Source: Lachnospiraceae bacterium (GTDB lineage: Bacteria; Bacillota; Clostridia; Lachnospirales; Lachnospiraceae). From it: 64,000 nucleotides of DNA. The notes under the pieces were generated by a model. The model was given only the letters and a program-made list of their open reading frames with translations. It made no database searches and was not told where the DNA came from. Both the position numbers and the translations under genes were made by a program. The stretch is from the NCBI GenBank assembly GCA_017473115.1, contig JAFUNC010000004.1, forward strand, positions 1 through 64,000, in the 5' to 3' direction. Shown here piece by piece: positions 1 to 8,731 of the stretch (positions within the stretch are counted from its first letter, which is position 1; each line of letters starts with the position of its first letter).

Positions 1-845
1 GCTGGGCATACATCGTAGGTGCAGCCATTGCAATCAAGAAAGACTGCAGAAGAGCAGCTGACGCTGCTGCAGCAATCGGTGAAGGTCTTCAGGCTTTCTG
101 TATTCCCGGATCTGTTGCTGATACACGTAAGGTAGGTCTTGGACACGGTAACTTAGGTAAGATGTTATTGGAAGAAGAAACAGAATGTTTCGCATTCCTT
201 GCAGGTCACGAATCATTCGCAGCAGCTGAAGGTGCTATCGGTATCGCAGAAAAGGCTAACAAGGTTCGTCAGAAACCCTTAAGAGTTATCTTAAACGGTC
301 TTGGTAAGGACGCTGCTCAGATTATCGCTCGTATCAACGGTTTCACATTTGTTGAAACAGAATACGATCCTTACACAAACACTGTAAAAGAAGTTTTCCG
401 TAAGTCTTACTCAGAAGGACTTCGTGCAAAAGTTAACTGCTACGGTTCAAACGACGTTTGCGAAGGTGTTGCAATCATGCACAAGGAAGGCGTTGACGTA
501 TCTATCACAGGTAACTCAACCAACCCTACAAGATTCCAGCATCCCGTTGCAGGTACTTACAAGAAAGAATGCCTTGAACAGGGCAAGAAATACTTCTCAG
601 TTGCTTCAGGTGGTGGTACAGGTCGTACACTTCACCCCGATAACATGGCTGCAGGTCCTGCTTCTTACGGTATGACAGATACTATGGGACGTATGCATTC
701 AGACGCACAGTTCGCAGGTTCTTCTTCAGTTCCCGCTCACGTAGAAATGATGGGTCTCATCGGTGCAGGTAACAACCCTATGGTTGGTATGACAGTAGCT
801 GTAGCAGTTGCTATTCAGGAAGCTGCTGACGCAGGTAAGTTCTAA
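1..845 (+). CDS. GGGtGRT family protein, 5' end cut by window
   Basis: The reading frame is open from base 3 and runs to TAA at 843-845, so about 280 codons of the C-terminal part are visible and the start lies upstream. It contains the glycine-rich SGGGTGRT motif that names the GGGtGRT protein family (conserved in anaerobes, molecular function not established). The sequence is rich in Gly/Ala, with no membrane segment. Codon use is strongly biased to GGT, AAC, GTT and CGT, unlike most neighbours, which suggests high expression. In related clostridia the family is, as I recall, often next to an IscU-like iron-sulfur scaffold gene; that neighbour is not visible here. The family call is firm; the role is unknown. 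Confidence 0.85.
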   Translation, partial: WAYIVGAAIAIKKDCRRAADAAAAIGEGLQAFCIPGSVADTRKVGLGHGNLGKMLLEEETECFAFLAGHESFAAAEGAIGIAEKANKVRQKPLRVILNGLGKDAAQIIARINGFTFVETEYDPYTNTVKEVFRKSYSEGLRAKVNCYGSNDVCEGVAIMHKEGVDVSITGNSTNPTRFQHPVAGTYKKECLEQGKKYFSVASGGGTGRTLHPDNMAAGPASYGMTDTMGRMHSDAQFAGSSSVPAHVEMMGLIGAGNNPMVGMTVAVAVAIQEAADAGKF

Positions 846-939
846 TTTGTTTTTACTTGATCTTTTCTGTTTGTCAGGTTTCTTAAAGAAGCCTGCGAGC
901 AGATAATGATATAGTTTATATTCTTAGGAGGAAAGAAAA

Positions 940-1197
940 ATGGAAAACAGTAAGCAGAAAATTGTAGCAGGTCTTCTTGGTATCTTTTTAGGCGCATATG
1001 GTGCTCACAACTTTTACCTTGGATACACAAAGAAAGCTATCATTCAGTTAGTATGTACTTTAGTAGGTCTTGTACTTAGTATTCTTTTCATTGGTGTATT
1101 TGTAGTATTAGGTATCTCTATTTGGGCATTGGTTGAAGCCATCATGATCTTCACAGGTAAGATTGCTACAGATGCGAACGGAAATCCTTTAGTATAA
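940..1197 (+). CDS. TM2 domain-containing membrane protein
   Basis: An 85-residue protein preceded by AGGAGG about 9 bases before the ATG. After a charged N-terminus (KQK), two hydrophobic segments (about residues 8-25 and 35-68) are linked by a short turn with GAHNFYLGYTKKA. That is the TM2 pattern: a G-x-H-x-F/D-Y-L-G motif next to basic residues between two helices. TM2 proteins are small inner-membrane proteins of unknown function. It stands alone, with its own hairpin terminator directly downstream. The domain call is confident; the function is open. Confidence 0.85.
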   Translation: MENSKQKIVAGLLGIFLGAYGAHNFYLGYTKKAIIQLVCTLVGLVLSILFIGVFVVLGISIWALVEAIMIFTGKIATDANGNPLV

Positions 1198-1218
1198 TTT
1201 AATTTTAAAATGACGAAA

Positions 1219-1246
1219 GGCATCGTGTTTACACGATGCCTTTTTT
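1219..1246 (+). terminator. Rho-independent terminator after the TM2 gene
   Basis: The 10-base arms GGCATCGTGT (1219-1228) and ACACGATGCC (1231-1240) pair perfectly, the top pair opening to give a workable loop, and six T follow. AAA before the stem can extend it. It lies between convergent genes and may also act, more weakly, on the minus strand for the DUF2752 gene. Confidence 0.9.
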
Positions 1247-1291
1247 ATAAAATGATTTATTGTTTTATGTTATAGCATATATCATTGTTTT

Positions 1292-1756
1292 TTATGTCCA
1301 GTAACACAGGCATTCTCCGATATAGTCATACCCGGCATACACCAGTAAGAGGTTTCTTGCGATAAAGAAAATCAAAATGACAGCGAGCAGACCACATAGA
1401 ATGTACAAATAAGTGATATATTTTATCGGTTTCTTACGAATGCCAAGAATTAAAAGCAATGACGGAATATAATACGACAAAAAGAAGACAAATAAATACA
1501 GTATTGTCGGATGTAACAGGAGAGAATGTATAAAACGTCCGTGTAAAAATGCATCAACAGCCCTTGTGCCGCCGCAACCGGGGCAATACAAATGAAAAAA
1601 GAGTTTTAACCCGCAATCATTTTGGCCGAATTTATGAAATTCAATATCTTTTATGTGATAAAAAACCAAAAAAACCAAAAAAAGAAATAAAAGAATGGAC
1701 ATAAACAGAAAGATTCTTTTTTCGCTTTTGGACATTTGATAAACTTTTGTTGTCAT
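1292..1756 (-). CDS. DUF2752 domain membrane protein
   Basis: A 154-residue protein on the minus strand. The start at 1756 is chosen because AAGGAAA lies about 6 bases before it; the frame is open a further 11 codons upstream without such a site. It has three or four hydrophobic segments and the family motif CPGCGGTRA followed by a basic/aromatic stretch (residues roughly 60-75). DUF2752 proteins are small membrane proteins of unknown function in which this Cys-rich loop is the conserved feature. It is divergent from the DUF4190 gene and convergent with the TM2 gene. Confidence 0.85.
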   Translation of the reverse strand: MTTKVYQMSKSEKRIFLFMSILLFLFLVFLVFYHIKDIEFHKFGQNDCGLKLFFHLYCPGCGGTRAVDAFLHGRFIHSLLLHPTILYLFVFFLSYYIPSLLLILGIRKKPIKYITYLYILCGLLAVILIFFIARNLLLVYAGYDYIGECLCYWT

Positions 1757-1839
1757 ATAGTTTCCTTTTTTAGCGTTAAAATATGACAAAATAATAGCAT
1801 AAAAGTTACGGGAATAAAAGCATTCCGTATGAAACTGTC

Positions 1840-1868
1840 TTGCGATTTCATAAAAAATATACTATGAT
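1840..1868 (+). promoter_or_regulatory. Candidate sigma-A promoter for the DUF4190 gene
   Basis: TTGCGA (1840-1845), a 17-base spacer, then TATGAT (1863-1868), 28 bases before the start codon at 1897. Found by eye only. Confidence 0.5.
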
Positions 1869-1896
1869 ATTGTCAAAAGCAAAGGAGAAAACAGTT

Positions 1897-2286
1897 ATGG
1901 ATTACAATCAGAATAATTATGATAACAACCAGACATCCTATGAAAATGATCAGTCCGGTTATAACAACGAGCAGAATTATAATGACAGCACTTATTACGG
2001 AAATGACAATTATGCAGGTGGATATAACGACCCGTACAATTATACTCCGGGGCCTCAGTCTGAAAGCGGTATGGGAATTGCAAGTATGGTTCTTGGTATT
2101 TGCGCATTTTTTATCAATCCTTTTGCGCTTTGTTCTGTTTTGGCAATTATTTTTGGCATCATCGGTGCCTGCAAACAGAATGCGAAGAAGGGATGTGCCA
2201 TTGCAGGTATCATTTTGGGAGGCATTACCATAATATGGGATTTTATTCTTACAATTTTTAGTGGCGGTCTTCTGTTATTCTGCTAA
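1897..2286 (+). CDS. DUF4190-type membrane protein with Asn/Tyr-rich N-terminus
   Basis: A 129-residue protein. The start at 1897 follows AAAGGAG with 9 bases spacing; an upstream in-frame ATG at 1840 lies inside the likely promoter and is rejected. Residues 1-55 are a low-complexity, N/Y/D-rich cytoplasmic-type tail with no hydrophobic segment. Residues 57-129 hold two long hydrophobic stretches with the pattern GMGIASMVLGI and GCAIAGIILGG, typical of DUF4190 membrane proteins. Function is unknown; the disordered tail could be an interaction region (inference). It is one of three small polytopic membrane proteins within 1.4 kb. Confidence 0.8.
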   Translation: MDYNQNNYDNNQTSYENDQSGYNNEQNYNDSTYYGNDNYAGGYNDPYNYTPGPQSESGMGIASMVLGICAFFINPFALCSVLAIIFGIIGACKQNAKKGCAIAGIILGGITIIWDFILTIFSGGLLLFC

Positions 2287-2338
2287 AATAGTCGTGTCAA
2301 AATAAATATTAGAGTATGTAAGACGAGTTACAATAAAG

Positions 2339-2369
2339 AAGGGCAGGATACGTAATGTATCTTGCCCTT
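2339..2369. terminator. Bidirectional hairpin terminator between convergent genes
   Basis: Arms AAGGGCAGGATAC (2339-2351) and GTATCTTGCCCTT (2357-2369) form 13 pairs including one G-U. T-rich sequence follows on both strands. It serves the DUF4190 gene on + and the lipoprotein gene on -. Confidence 0.85.
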
Positions 2370-2384
2370 ATGATTTTTGCATAT

Positions 2385-2864
2385 TTAATTTTCGTTTTCG
2401 TAGTGAATCTCAATATTTTCGCCTTCTGGTATTTTTCCCTGAAGAATATCGCCGATATAATTGATTCTTACGATGGCACGGCAGTATTTCTCATAAGCCA
2501 TACCGGAACTGAAATCATCAAAACTGCCTTCACTGTAGGAAGAGTGATATAGTGAAACAGCCTCGTTCATAAATGCAGCGGCTTCATCGGCCAGAGATTC
2601 TACTGCCTTATATTCCTCGGGAACTTCCAAGGCTGCAAAATCCTGAAATAAAACGTTTAATTTATCTAATTCATCCAATAATTTTTGCGGTGCTTTATCA
2701 CTTTCGGCATCAATTGCATTGATATTGTCATTGATAACAATTACGTTATCATAAAATTCTTCGATGGATTTGCGATAGGCATCCAATTCACTTGTATCAT
2801 TGCAACCGGCAATGGTCAAAAGTGTAATGACGGACAACGCCAGTGCACAAATTCGTTTTTTCAT
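2385..2864 (-). CDS. Predicted lipoprotein, function unknown
   Basis: A 159-residue protein with GAGGAAT upstream of the start at 2864. The N-terminus is a type II signal peptide: KKR, a hydrophobic core, then lipobox TIAGC with Cys21 as the lipidation site. The mature part is acidic, lacks Cys, and looks almost wholly helical (heptad-like spacing around residues 25-120). This fits an extracytoplasmic helical-bundle lipoprotein anchored on the outer face of the membrane. I do not recognise a named family. It is divergent from metH, with a 241-base shared intergenic region. Confidence 0.75.
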   Translation of the reverse strand: MKKRICALALSVITLLTIAGCNDTSELDAYRKSIEEFYDNVIVINDNINAIDAESDKAPQKLLDELDKLNVLFQDFAALEVPEEYKAVESLADEAAAFMNEAVSLYHSSYSEGSFDDFSSGMAYEKYCRAIVRINYIGDILQGKIPEGENIEIHYENEN

Positions 2865-2970
2865 TTTTTATTCCTCGTTCCTATATTTTATATTCATTTT
2901 AACTGTGTTAATAACCACAATTAAATTTACCATAGTAAAGATGTGAAATCAAGTCATTCTAAAAAGAAAC

Positions 2971-2986
2971 ACTTTTGATCAAAAGT
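2971..2986. promoter_or_regulatory. Perfect 16-bp palindrome upstream of metH
   Basis: ACTTTTGATCAAAAGT is its own reverse complement. It lies in the divergent region between the lipoprotein gene and metH, about 47 bases upstream of the metH -35 candidate. It could be a repressor or activator site or a short hairpin; no known consensus was recognised. Confidence 0.4.
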
Positions 2987-3032
2987 TTCATTTTTATTCG
3001 TATAAATCTTTGGTAGAATCAATGAATTCAAT

Positions 3033-3061
3033 TTGCGTATGACGTATACTTATGCTAAAAT
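3033..3061 (+). promoter_or_regulatory. Candidate metH promoter
   Basis: TTGCGT (3033-3038), 17-base spacer, TAAAAT (3056-3061), followed by an untranslated leader of about 35-40 bases. No SAM riboswitch or cobalamin riboswitch fold is apparent in that short leader. Confidence 0.45.
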
Positions 3062-3105
3062 AAAGTGTATTTTTGTGCGTGATTTTGTGTTAAAAGGAGT
3101 AGAGA

Positions 3106-5508
3106 ATGAATTTTTTTGAACAAAAATTTGGAGATAGAGTTGTATTTTTGGATGGAGCAACCGGTTCAAATCTTTCTATGAGAGGAATGCCATCCGGCGT
3201 ATGTCCCGAAAATTGGATTTTGGAGAACAAAGAAGTTTTCATACAGTTACAACGTGAATACGCTCAGGCAGGGACAGATATTGTGTATGCACCGACTTTT
3301 GGCGGGAATCGTATCAAACTTGCCGAATACGGTTTGGATACGCAACTTGTGGAATTAAATACAGAATTAGTTGCATTGTCAAAAGAGGCTGTAGGGAAGG
3401 ATGTACTGGTTGCCGGGGATATTACCATGACCGGTAAACAATTATATCCTGTGGGAACAATGCAGTTTGAGGAACTGGTTGATGTATACAAAGAGCAGAT
3501 TGGTGTTCTTGCCAAGGCAGGCTGCGATTTGCTTGTTATCGAAACCATGATGAGTCTTCAGGAAACCAGAGCGGCTGTAATAGCTGCCAAAGAAACCTGT
3601 GATTTGCCCGTAATTGCGACGCTTTCTTTTGAAGGTGACGGTAAAACATTGTACGGTACGGATGCCGTAACCGCTGCTCTTGTTTTAGAGGGTCTTGGTG
3701 TGGAAGCGGTAGGCATCAATTGTTCAACGGGACCCGAGCAAATGGTGAAACTTGTTCGGGACATGAGAAATCATATCAGCATTCCGGTCATTGCAAAGCC
3801 GAATGCGGGAATGCCGGAATTGGATGATAACGGAAAAACGGTATATTCCATGACACCGGATGAATTTGCGCAAAAATGCCTTTCTCTTGTGGAAGCAGGC
3901 GCGGGGATTTTAGGAGGATGTTGCGGAACGACACCGGCCCATATTAAGGCTTTGTATGATGCAACACATCATTTGAAAAGACCGGTTGGCGCGTACAGAG
4001 AAGCGCGTGTGCTTACTTCAGAACATAAAACCGTTTTATTTGGCTTGGACGATCCGTTTCTTGTCATTGGTGAACGGATCAATCCTACCGGGAAAAAGGC
4101 TCTTCAGGCGGAACTTCGTGAAGGGAAACTGGATATGGTCGTTAATTTTGCCATAGAACAGGAAGAAAAGGGCGCGGATATTCTTGATATTAACCTTGGT
4201 ATGGGTGGCATTGACGAAAAGGATATGCTGATTAAAACAATGTATGAAGTAATGGGTGTCAGTCATCTTCCTTTATCCATTGATTCATCAAATTCGGAAG
4301 TTGTGGAGGCTGCATTGCGTCTGTATCCCGGTCGCGCTTTGGTAAATTCCGTATCCATGGAAGTCGGAAAAGCAGAGAAGTTGTTTCCGCTGATAAAAAA
4401 ATATGGTGCAATGTTTATTTTATTGCCGCTGTCGGACGCGGGACTTCCCAAGAGTAAAGAGGAAAAAATCGAAATTATCAATACTTTATTACAAAAAGCA
4501 TATTCCTATGGATTGACGAATCGGGATATTGTGGTGGATGGTTTGGTCACAACGGTTTCTGCGAATGAGAAGGCTGCACTGGAAACACTGGAAACCATTG
4601 CATATTGTAAGGAACAGGGCCTGGCTACCGTATGTGGTTTATCCAATATTTCATTTGGATTACCGGAGCGAAGCAATATCAATACTGCATTTTTGACGAT
4701 GGCAATATCAAAAGGATTGACCATGGCAATTGCGAATCCTTCTCAAAAGGAATTGATGAATGCCATTTATGCGACGGATATGCTTATGAATAAATGCAAT
4801 GCCGGTCTTCGTTATATCGATAAAATGACCGGAAATAGCGAGGATGTATCTTCAACAGTTTCTGATAAAAAGGAAGAAACTCATGAAAGAATGCTTCATA
4901 AAGCCGTATTAAGAGGAAATGTAAACGGAATTGTTGATTTGACGGCGGATGCTATGAAAAACGGCAGTTTGGAAGCAGAATATATTTTAAACCAATGTCT
5001 GTTACCGGCCATTAATGAGGTAGGAGAGTTATTTAATACAGGAAAATATTTTTTGCCCCAGTTAATCGCCAGTGCCAATGCAATGAAGGCATCTATTGAA
5101 TATATTGAGCCCTATTTGAAGAAGGACGGTAATACGGAAAGCGCCAAAACCGTAATTATTGCTACGGTAAAAGGCGATATTCATGACATCGGTAAGAATT
5201 TAGTGTCACTTATGCTTAAAAATTATGGTTATCAAGTGATTGATTTGGGTAAAGACGTTCCTACGGAAGAAATTATTGCCAAGGCAAAAGAAACCAATGC
5301 CGAGATTATTGCTTTATCTGCATTGATGACAACTACCATGACTGAAATGAAGAATGTCATCACCTTAGCAAAGGAAGAAGGCTTAACGGCTAAGATTATG
5401 GTTGGCGGCGCAGTTATTACGCAGGAGTATGCGGATGAAATTTGTGCAAACGGTTATGCCAAAGATGCGGCAGGCGCCGTAAAAGTTGCGGATTCATTAA
5501 CAAAATAG
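3106..5508 (+). CDS. metH: Cobalamin-dependent methionine synthase, without reactivation domain
   Basis: An 800-residue protein preceded by AAAAGGAG. It transfers the methyl group of 5-methyltetrahydrofolate to homocysteine via cobalamin. Domain order: homocysteine/zinc domain (1-290, with zinc ligands in INCSTG and GGCCGTT), pterin-binding domain starting at the GERINPTGKK motif (about 320-565), B12 cap (about 590-680) and B12-binding domain (685-800) with DIHDIGKN, His693 being the lower cobalt ligand. E. coli MetH is about 1,230 residues because of a C-terminal AdoMet-binding reactivation domain, which is absent here. This short form is usual in Firmicutes, where reactivation is thought to use a separate protein. 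It may head a transcript into the NusG-II and Gx genes 60 bases downstream. Confidence 0.93.
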   Translation: MNFFEQKFGDRVVFLDGATGSNLSMRGMPSGVCPENWILENKEVFIQLQREYAQAGTDIVYAPTFGGNRIKLAEYGLDTQLVELNTELVALSKEAVGKDVLVAGDITMTGKQLYPVGTMQFEELVDVYKEQIGVLAKAGCDLLVIETMMSLQETRAAVIAAKETCDLPVIATLSFEGDGKTLYGTDAVTAALVLEGLGVEAVGINCSTGPEQMVKLVRDMRNHISIPVIAKPNAGMPELDDNGKTVYSMTPDEFAQKCLSLVEAGAGILGGCCGTTPAHIKALYDATHHLKRPVGAYREARVLTSEHKTVLFGLDDPFLVIGERINPTGKKALQAELREGKLDMVVNFAIEQEEKGADILDINLGMGGIDEKDMLIKTMYEVMGVSHLPLSIDSSNSEVVEAALRLYPGRALVNSVSMEVGKAEKLFPLIKKYGAMFILLPLSDAGLPKSKEEKIEIINTLLQKAYSYGLTNRDIVVDGLVTTVSANEKAALETLETIAYCKEQGLATVCGLSNISFGLPERSNINTAFLTMAISKGLTMAIANPSQKELMNAIYATDMLMNKCNAGLRYIDKMTGNSEDVSSTVSDKKEETHERMLHKAVLRGNVNGIVDLTADAMKNGSLEAEYILNQCLLPAINEVGELFNTGKYFLPQLIASANAMKASIEYIEPYLKKDGNTESAKTVIIATVKGDIHDIGKNLVSLMLKNYGYQVIDLGKDVPTEEIIAKAKETNAEIIALSALMTTTMTEMKNVITLAKEEGLTAKIMVGGAVITQEYADEICANGYAKDAAGAVKVADSLTK

Positions 5509-5567
5509 GTTGTTTTAAGAGCAGATTGCATCTATGATCCGTTGAAATGACATTGTATGAGGGATTT

Positions 5568-5936
5568 ATGAAGAAGGCGGATGTGATACTACTGATTGTG
5601 ATTCTTGTGTTGGGAATGGCGGGAATCGGATTTTATTACGGAACAAACCGGAATGCGTCTTATGTTTTGGTACAGGTAGATGGTGAACTTGTTGGGACAT
5701 ATGACCTGAGAGAGGATACTGTTGTTACGATTTGCTCCGGACAGGACGGAGAAAATATACTGGAAATCAGAGACGGAAAAGCAGAAATTACTTCCGCAAA
5801 CTGTCCGAACGGGGATTGTGTAGTACACAAAGAAATCTCCAAAAGCAATGAGAGTATTGTCTGTTTACCCCATAAAATGGCAGTTTGGGTTGTGACGGAA
5901 TTGAAAGAAGAAGCGCCGGATACATACGCATATTAA
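5568..5936 (+). CDS. NusG domain II (NusG_II) family exported protein
   Basis: A 122-residue protein; the start at 5568 follows GAGGGA, while an in-frame ATG seven codons upstream lacks a ribosome site. Residues 5-23 form one hydrophobic signal-anchor. The rest is a small beta-rich domain with the conserved CPNGDCV and CLPHKM segments of the NusG_II family, which is unrelated in function to transcription factor NusG. The three Cys of the ANCPNGDC and VCLPH region are visible. In clostridia it is typically next to a Gx transporter gene, as here (29-base gap). The role is unproven, perhaps an extracytoplasmic partner of the transporter or of electron-transfer proteins. Confidence 0.82.
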   Translation: MKKADVILLIVILVLGMAGIGFYYGTNRNASYVLVQVDGELVGTYDLREDTVVTICSGQDGENILEIRDGKAEITSANCPNGDCVVHKEISKSNESIVCLPHKMAVWVVTELKEEAPDTYAY

Positions 5937-5965
5937 AGAACGGTTCTTTTGAGTGGTATTTTAGA

Positions 5966-6481
5966 ATGACAAAGAATAAAAAATCCAAAGTAAAAAAAAT
6001 TGCAGAATATGCCTGTTTGCTTGCATTTGCAATGATGGTTTCTTATGTGGAGGCGTTATTGCCTTTTCAACTCGGAATCCCCGGTGCAAAATTAGGGTTA
6101 GCCAATGTAGCAATTGTGTTTGCTTTGTATCTGATTGGAGCGCGCGGTGCATTTTGTATCAATATCAGCCGGGTGATTTTGTGTGGTTTGTTGTTTGGCA
6201 ACATGTATAGTATGCTTTATTCATTGGCAGGTGCAATTTTTAGTTTGCTGATTATGATATTCTTAAAAAAACTTCCCGGTTTTAGTATGATTGGCGTCAG
6301 CATTGCCGGAGGAGTAATGCATAATATGGGACAACTTTGTATTGCTGTTTTTATTACAAGTGTGCCGGTGCTTTTATACTATGTACCTTTTTTGATGATA
6401 ATCGGTGCCGTTACCGGATTATTAAACGGATGGCTTGCCAAAGCAGTCTGTGACAGGGTAAAAAAGCAGATTGAAAAGTGA
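5966..6481 (+). CDS. Gx transporter family membrane protein (formerly heptaprenyl diphosphate synthase component I)
   Basis: A 171-residue polytopic protein with five to six hydrophobic segments. The start at 5966 (MTKNKKSK) is chosen because the positively charged N-terminus before the first helix fits a membrane protein; the frame opens further upstream inside the previous gene, and the ribosome site is weak, suggesting coupling to it. The segments FQLGIPGAKLGLANV and GGVMHNMGQL are hallmarks of the Hpre_diP_synt_I/Gx family, now viewed as ECF-type substrate-binding membrane proteins. The substrate is unknown. Its place between NusG_II and ruvA is conserved in several clostridia as far as I recall. 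Confidence 0.82.
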   Translation: MTKNKKSKVKKIAEYACLLAFAMMVSYVEALLPFQLGIPGAKLGLANVAIVFALYLIGARGAFCINISRVILCGLLFGNMYSMLYSLAGAIFSLLIMIFLKKLPGFSMIGVSIAGGVMHNMGQLCIAVFITSVPVLLYYVPFLMIIGAVTGLLNGWLAKAVCDRVKKQIEK

Positions 6482-6533
6482 AAGGAGAATCGCTTCTTTG
6501 TTTTCAGGGAAGACAAAGAGGGCGTGGTTTGAG

Positions 6534-7145
6534 ATGTACGCATATTTTATTGGAAAAATTGCCTATATGCAGACGGACAGTATTGTGCTGGAAGTAAACA
6601 ATGTAGGCTATAATATCAGGGTGTCGGCCCAAACGATTCAGAATCTTTCGCAATTTGCGGGAGAAGTTAAAATATATACTTATACCTATGTGAAAGAAGA
6701 TGCGTTGTCTTTGTTCGGTTTTCTGACAAGGGAGGAACTGGAACTTTTTAAGATGATGCTTACCGTAAACGGCATCGGACCGAAAGGTGCGTTGTCTATT
6801 TTATCTACCCTGTCTGTGGATACATTGCGTTTTGCCATTATGTCGGGAGATGCCAAGAGTATTGCAAAATCGCCGGGAGTAGGGGCGAAATCGGCAGAAC
6901 GTCTGATTATAGATTTAAAGGATAAAATCAGTGTTGAAGATGTATTTGCTTCAAATTCTGCAGAAAACAGTCCGATTGTAATGCCACAGGAAAGTCCTGC
7001 AAAGAAAGAGGCAATCGAAGCGTTGACAGCCCTCGGTTATTCGGCAACAGATGCCGTCAAAGCCGTAAATTCCGTTGATTGCGGACCGGACGATACCACA
7101 GAAGAAATCTTAAAATCAGCCTTGAAGGTTATCATATCTATTTAA
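6534..7145 (+). CDS. ruvA: Holliday junction branch migration protein RuvA
   Basis: A 203-residue protein, the normal length. The start at 6534 gives the family-typical N-terminus MYAYFIGKI and has GAGGG 11 bases upstream; the longer frame from 6471 adds unrelated residues and overlaps the previous gene. Domain I (OB fold) covers 1-65, domain II has two helix-hairpin-helix motifs (NGIGPKGAL and [11 protein letters not shown], about residues 78-120), and domain III, which contacts RuvB, is the last 50 residues after a Ser/Pro linker. RuvA tetramers bind four-way junctions and load RuvB, encoded 16 bases downstream. No ruvC is adjacent, as expected for Firmicutes, which use RecU. Confidence 0.96.
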   Translation: MYAYFIGKIAYMQTDSIVLEVNNVGYNIRVSAQTIQNLSQFAGEVKIYTYTYVKEDALSLFGFLTREELELFKMMLTVNGIGPKGALSILSTLSVDTLRFAIMSGDAKSIAKSPGVGAKSAERLIIDLKDKISVEDVFASNSAENSPIVMPQESPAKKEAIEALTALGYSATDAVKAVNSVDCGPDDTTEEILKSALKVIISI

Positions 7146-7161
7146 CAAAAAGGAGACAATT

Positions 7162-8160
7162 ATGCCGAAGCGTATGATTGAAACGGGGTTTACGCAGGAA
7201 GATATCAGTATTGAGTTTTCGCTAAGACCCCAGACATTAAAAGAATATATCGGTCAGGAAAAAGCCAAGGAAAGTCTGCAGATTTATATGGATGCGGCAA
7301 AACAGCGCGGAGAAAGCCTGGATCATGTGCTTTTGTATGGCCCGCCCGGCCTTGGTAAAACTACTTTGGCAGGGATCATTGCCAATGAAATGGGCGGTCA
7401 TATGAAAATTACCAGTGGTCCGGCCATTGAAAAACCGGGGGAATTGGCCGCAATTCTTAACAATTTGGCGGAAGGTGACGTGCTTTTTATTGATGAAATT
7501 CATCGACTGAATCGTCAGGTGGAAGAAGTGCTGTATCCTGCGATGGAAGATTTTGCCATTGATATTATGATTGGAAAAGGGTCTACGGCACGGTCTGTCC
7601 GTTTGGAACTTCCACATTTTACACTTGTAGGAGCGACTACAAGAGCAGGAATGTTAACAGCTCCGTTGCGTGACCGTTTTGGTGTGGTGCACAGACTTGA
7701 ATTTTATACCCCGGAAGAACTTCAACTGATTGTTCTTGGTTCGGCCAAGAAATTGAATGTTGAAATTGAGCCGCAGGGTGCTTTGGAAATAGCAAGAAGA
7801 AGTAGGGGAACGCCAAGAATTGCCAATCGTATGTTGAAGCGCGTCAGGGATTTTGCCCAGGTTAAGTGTGATGGTATTGTAACGGATGAAATAGCAGCAT
7901 ATGCACTGGATATGATGGAAGTGGACCGATACGGATTGGACCATATTGACCGAAATATTCTTATGACCATGATTGAAAAGTTCAAGGGCGGACCGGTTGG
8001 ATTGGATACCCTTGCGGCAGCCATTGGGGAAGATTCCGGTACGATTGAGGATGTATATGAGCCCTATTTAATCAAAAACGGTTTTCTTTCAAGGACACCG
8101 AGAGGTCGCATGGTGACAGAGTTTGCCTACGGCCATTTGGGGCTTGAAATTCCGCAGTAA
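7162..8160 (+). CDS. ruvB: Holliday junction branch migration helicase RuvB
   Basis: A 332-residue AAA+ ATPase with AAAGGAG before the ATG. Walker A is GPPGLGKTT (residues 60-68), Walker B is FIDEIHR, sensor 1 is in GATTRAG, and the arginine-finger region APLRDRFG follows. The C-terminal winged helix includes the [11 protein letters not shown]-type segment (here [11 protein letters not shown]). It forms hexameric motors that drive DNA through the RuvA-junction complex. It is co-transcribed with ruvA. Confidence 0.97.
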   Translation: MPKRMIETGFTQEDISIEFSLRPQTLKEYIGQEKAKESLQIYMDAAKQRGESLDHVLLYGPPGLGKTTLAGIIANEMGGHMKITSGPAIEKPGELAAILNNLAEGDVLFIDEIHRLNRQVEEVLYPAMEDFAIDIMIGKGSTARSVRLELPHFTLVGATTRAGMLTAPLRDRFGVVHRLEFYTPEELQLIVLGSAKKLNVEIEPQGALEIARRSRGTPRIANRMLKRVRDFAQVKCDGIVTDEIAAYALDMMEVDRYGLDHIDRNILMTMIEKFKGGPVGLDTLAAAIGEDSGTIEDVYEPYLIKNGFLSRTPRGRMVTEFAYGHLGLEIPQ

Positions 8161-8241
8161 ATAAATTATAATTTTTACAGTGAGTTTGTCTGCGGATTGT
8201 AGGCAGTGCACATATAAGCAGAACAAAGGGAGATTACATAT

Positions 8242-8652
8242 ATGTCAGCAAAAACCGAAGCAGAAGTAATTGTTGGTGGTAAAGTATTTACATTGAGTGG
8301 TTATGAAAGCGAAGAATATTTACAGAAGGTGGCTTCTTATATCAACAATAAGCATTCTGAGTTTGATAAAATGGATGGCTACAGAAGAGCGACAAATGAT
8401 TATCAGGCGTTGATTCTTGAGTTTAATATCGCTGACGATTATTTCAAAGCGAAGAAGCAGATGGCTCTTTTGGAAGATGAATTAAAAACAAGAGAGGACG
8501 AGTTGTGCAATATCAAACATGAGTTGATTGCCACACAAATCAAATTGGATACTCTTGAAAAAAATTATCTTGCGGCAAAGAAGGATGCTGACGATAGTGC
8601 TAAGAAAGTAATTCGCTTGGAAACCGAATTAAAAGAGAGAGAAAGAAAGTAA
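8242..8652 (+). CDS. zapA: Cell division protein ZapA
   Basis: A 136-residue protein preceded by AAGGGAG. The N-terminal half (1-75) is a ZapA globular head, with VIVGGKVFTLSGYESEEYLQ as the recognisable segment. The C-terminal half (75-136) is a long charged coiled coil. ZapA tetramers cross-link FtsZ filaments and stabilise the Z ring. It follows ruvB by 81 bases and is closed by its own terminator. Confidence 0.9.
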   Translation: MSAKTEAEVIVGGKVFTLSGYESEEYLQKVASYINNKHSEFDKMDGYRRATNDYQALILEFNIADDYFKAKKQMALLEDELKTREDELCNIKHELIATQIKLDTLEKNYLAAKKDADDSAKKVIRLETELKERERK

Positions 8653-8664
8653 TATAACATTGAA

Positions 8665-8692
8665 AAGCCGGCCTTCGCAGGTCGGTTTTTTT
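8665..8692 (+). terminator. Rho-independent terminator after zapA
   Basis: Arms AAGCCGGCCT (8665-8674) and AGGTCGGTTT (8679-8688) pair over ten positions with two G-U, around loop TCGC, followed by T residues. Confidence 0.85.
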
Positions 8693-8731
8693 CTTACTTT
8701 TATCAAAATGAAAACCGGAAGGATTGCATAA

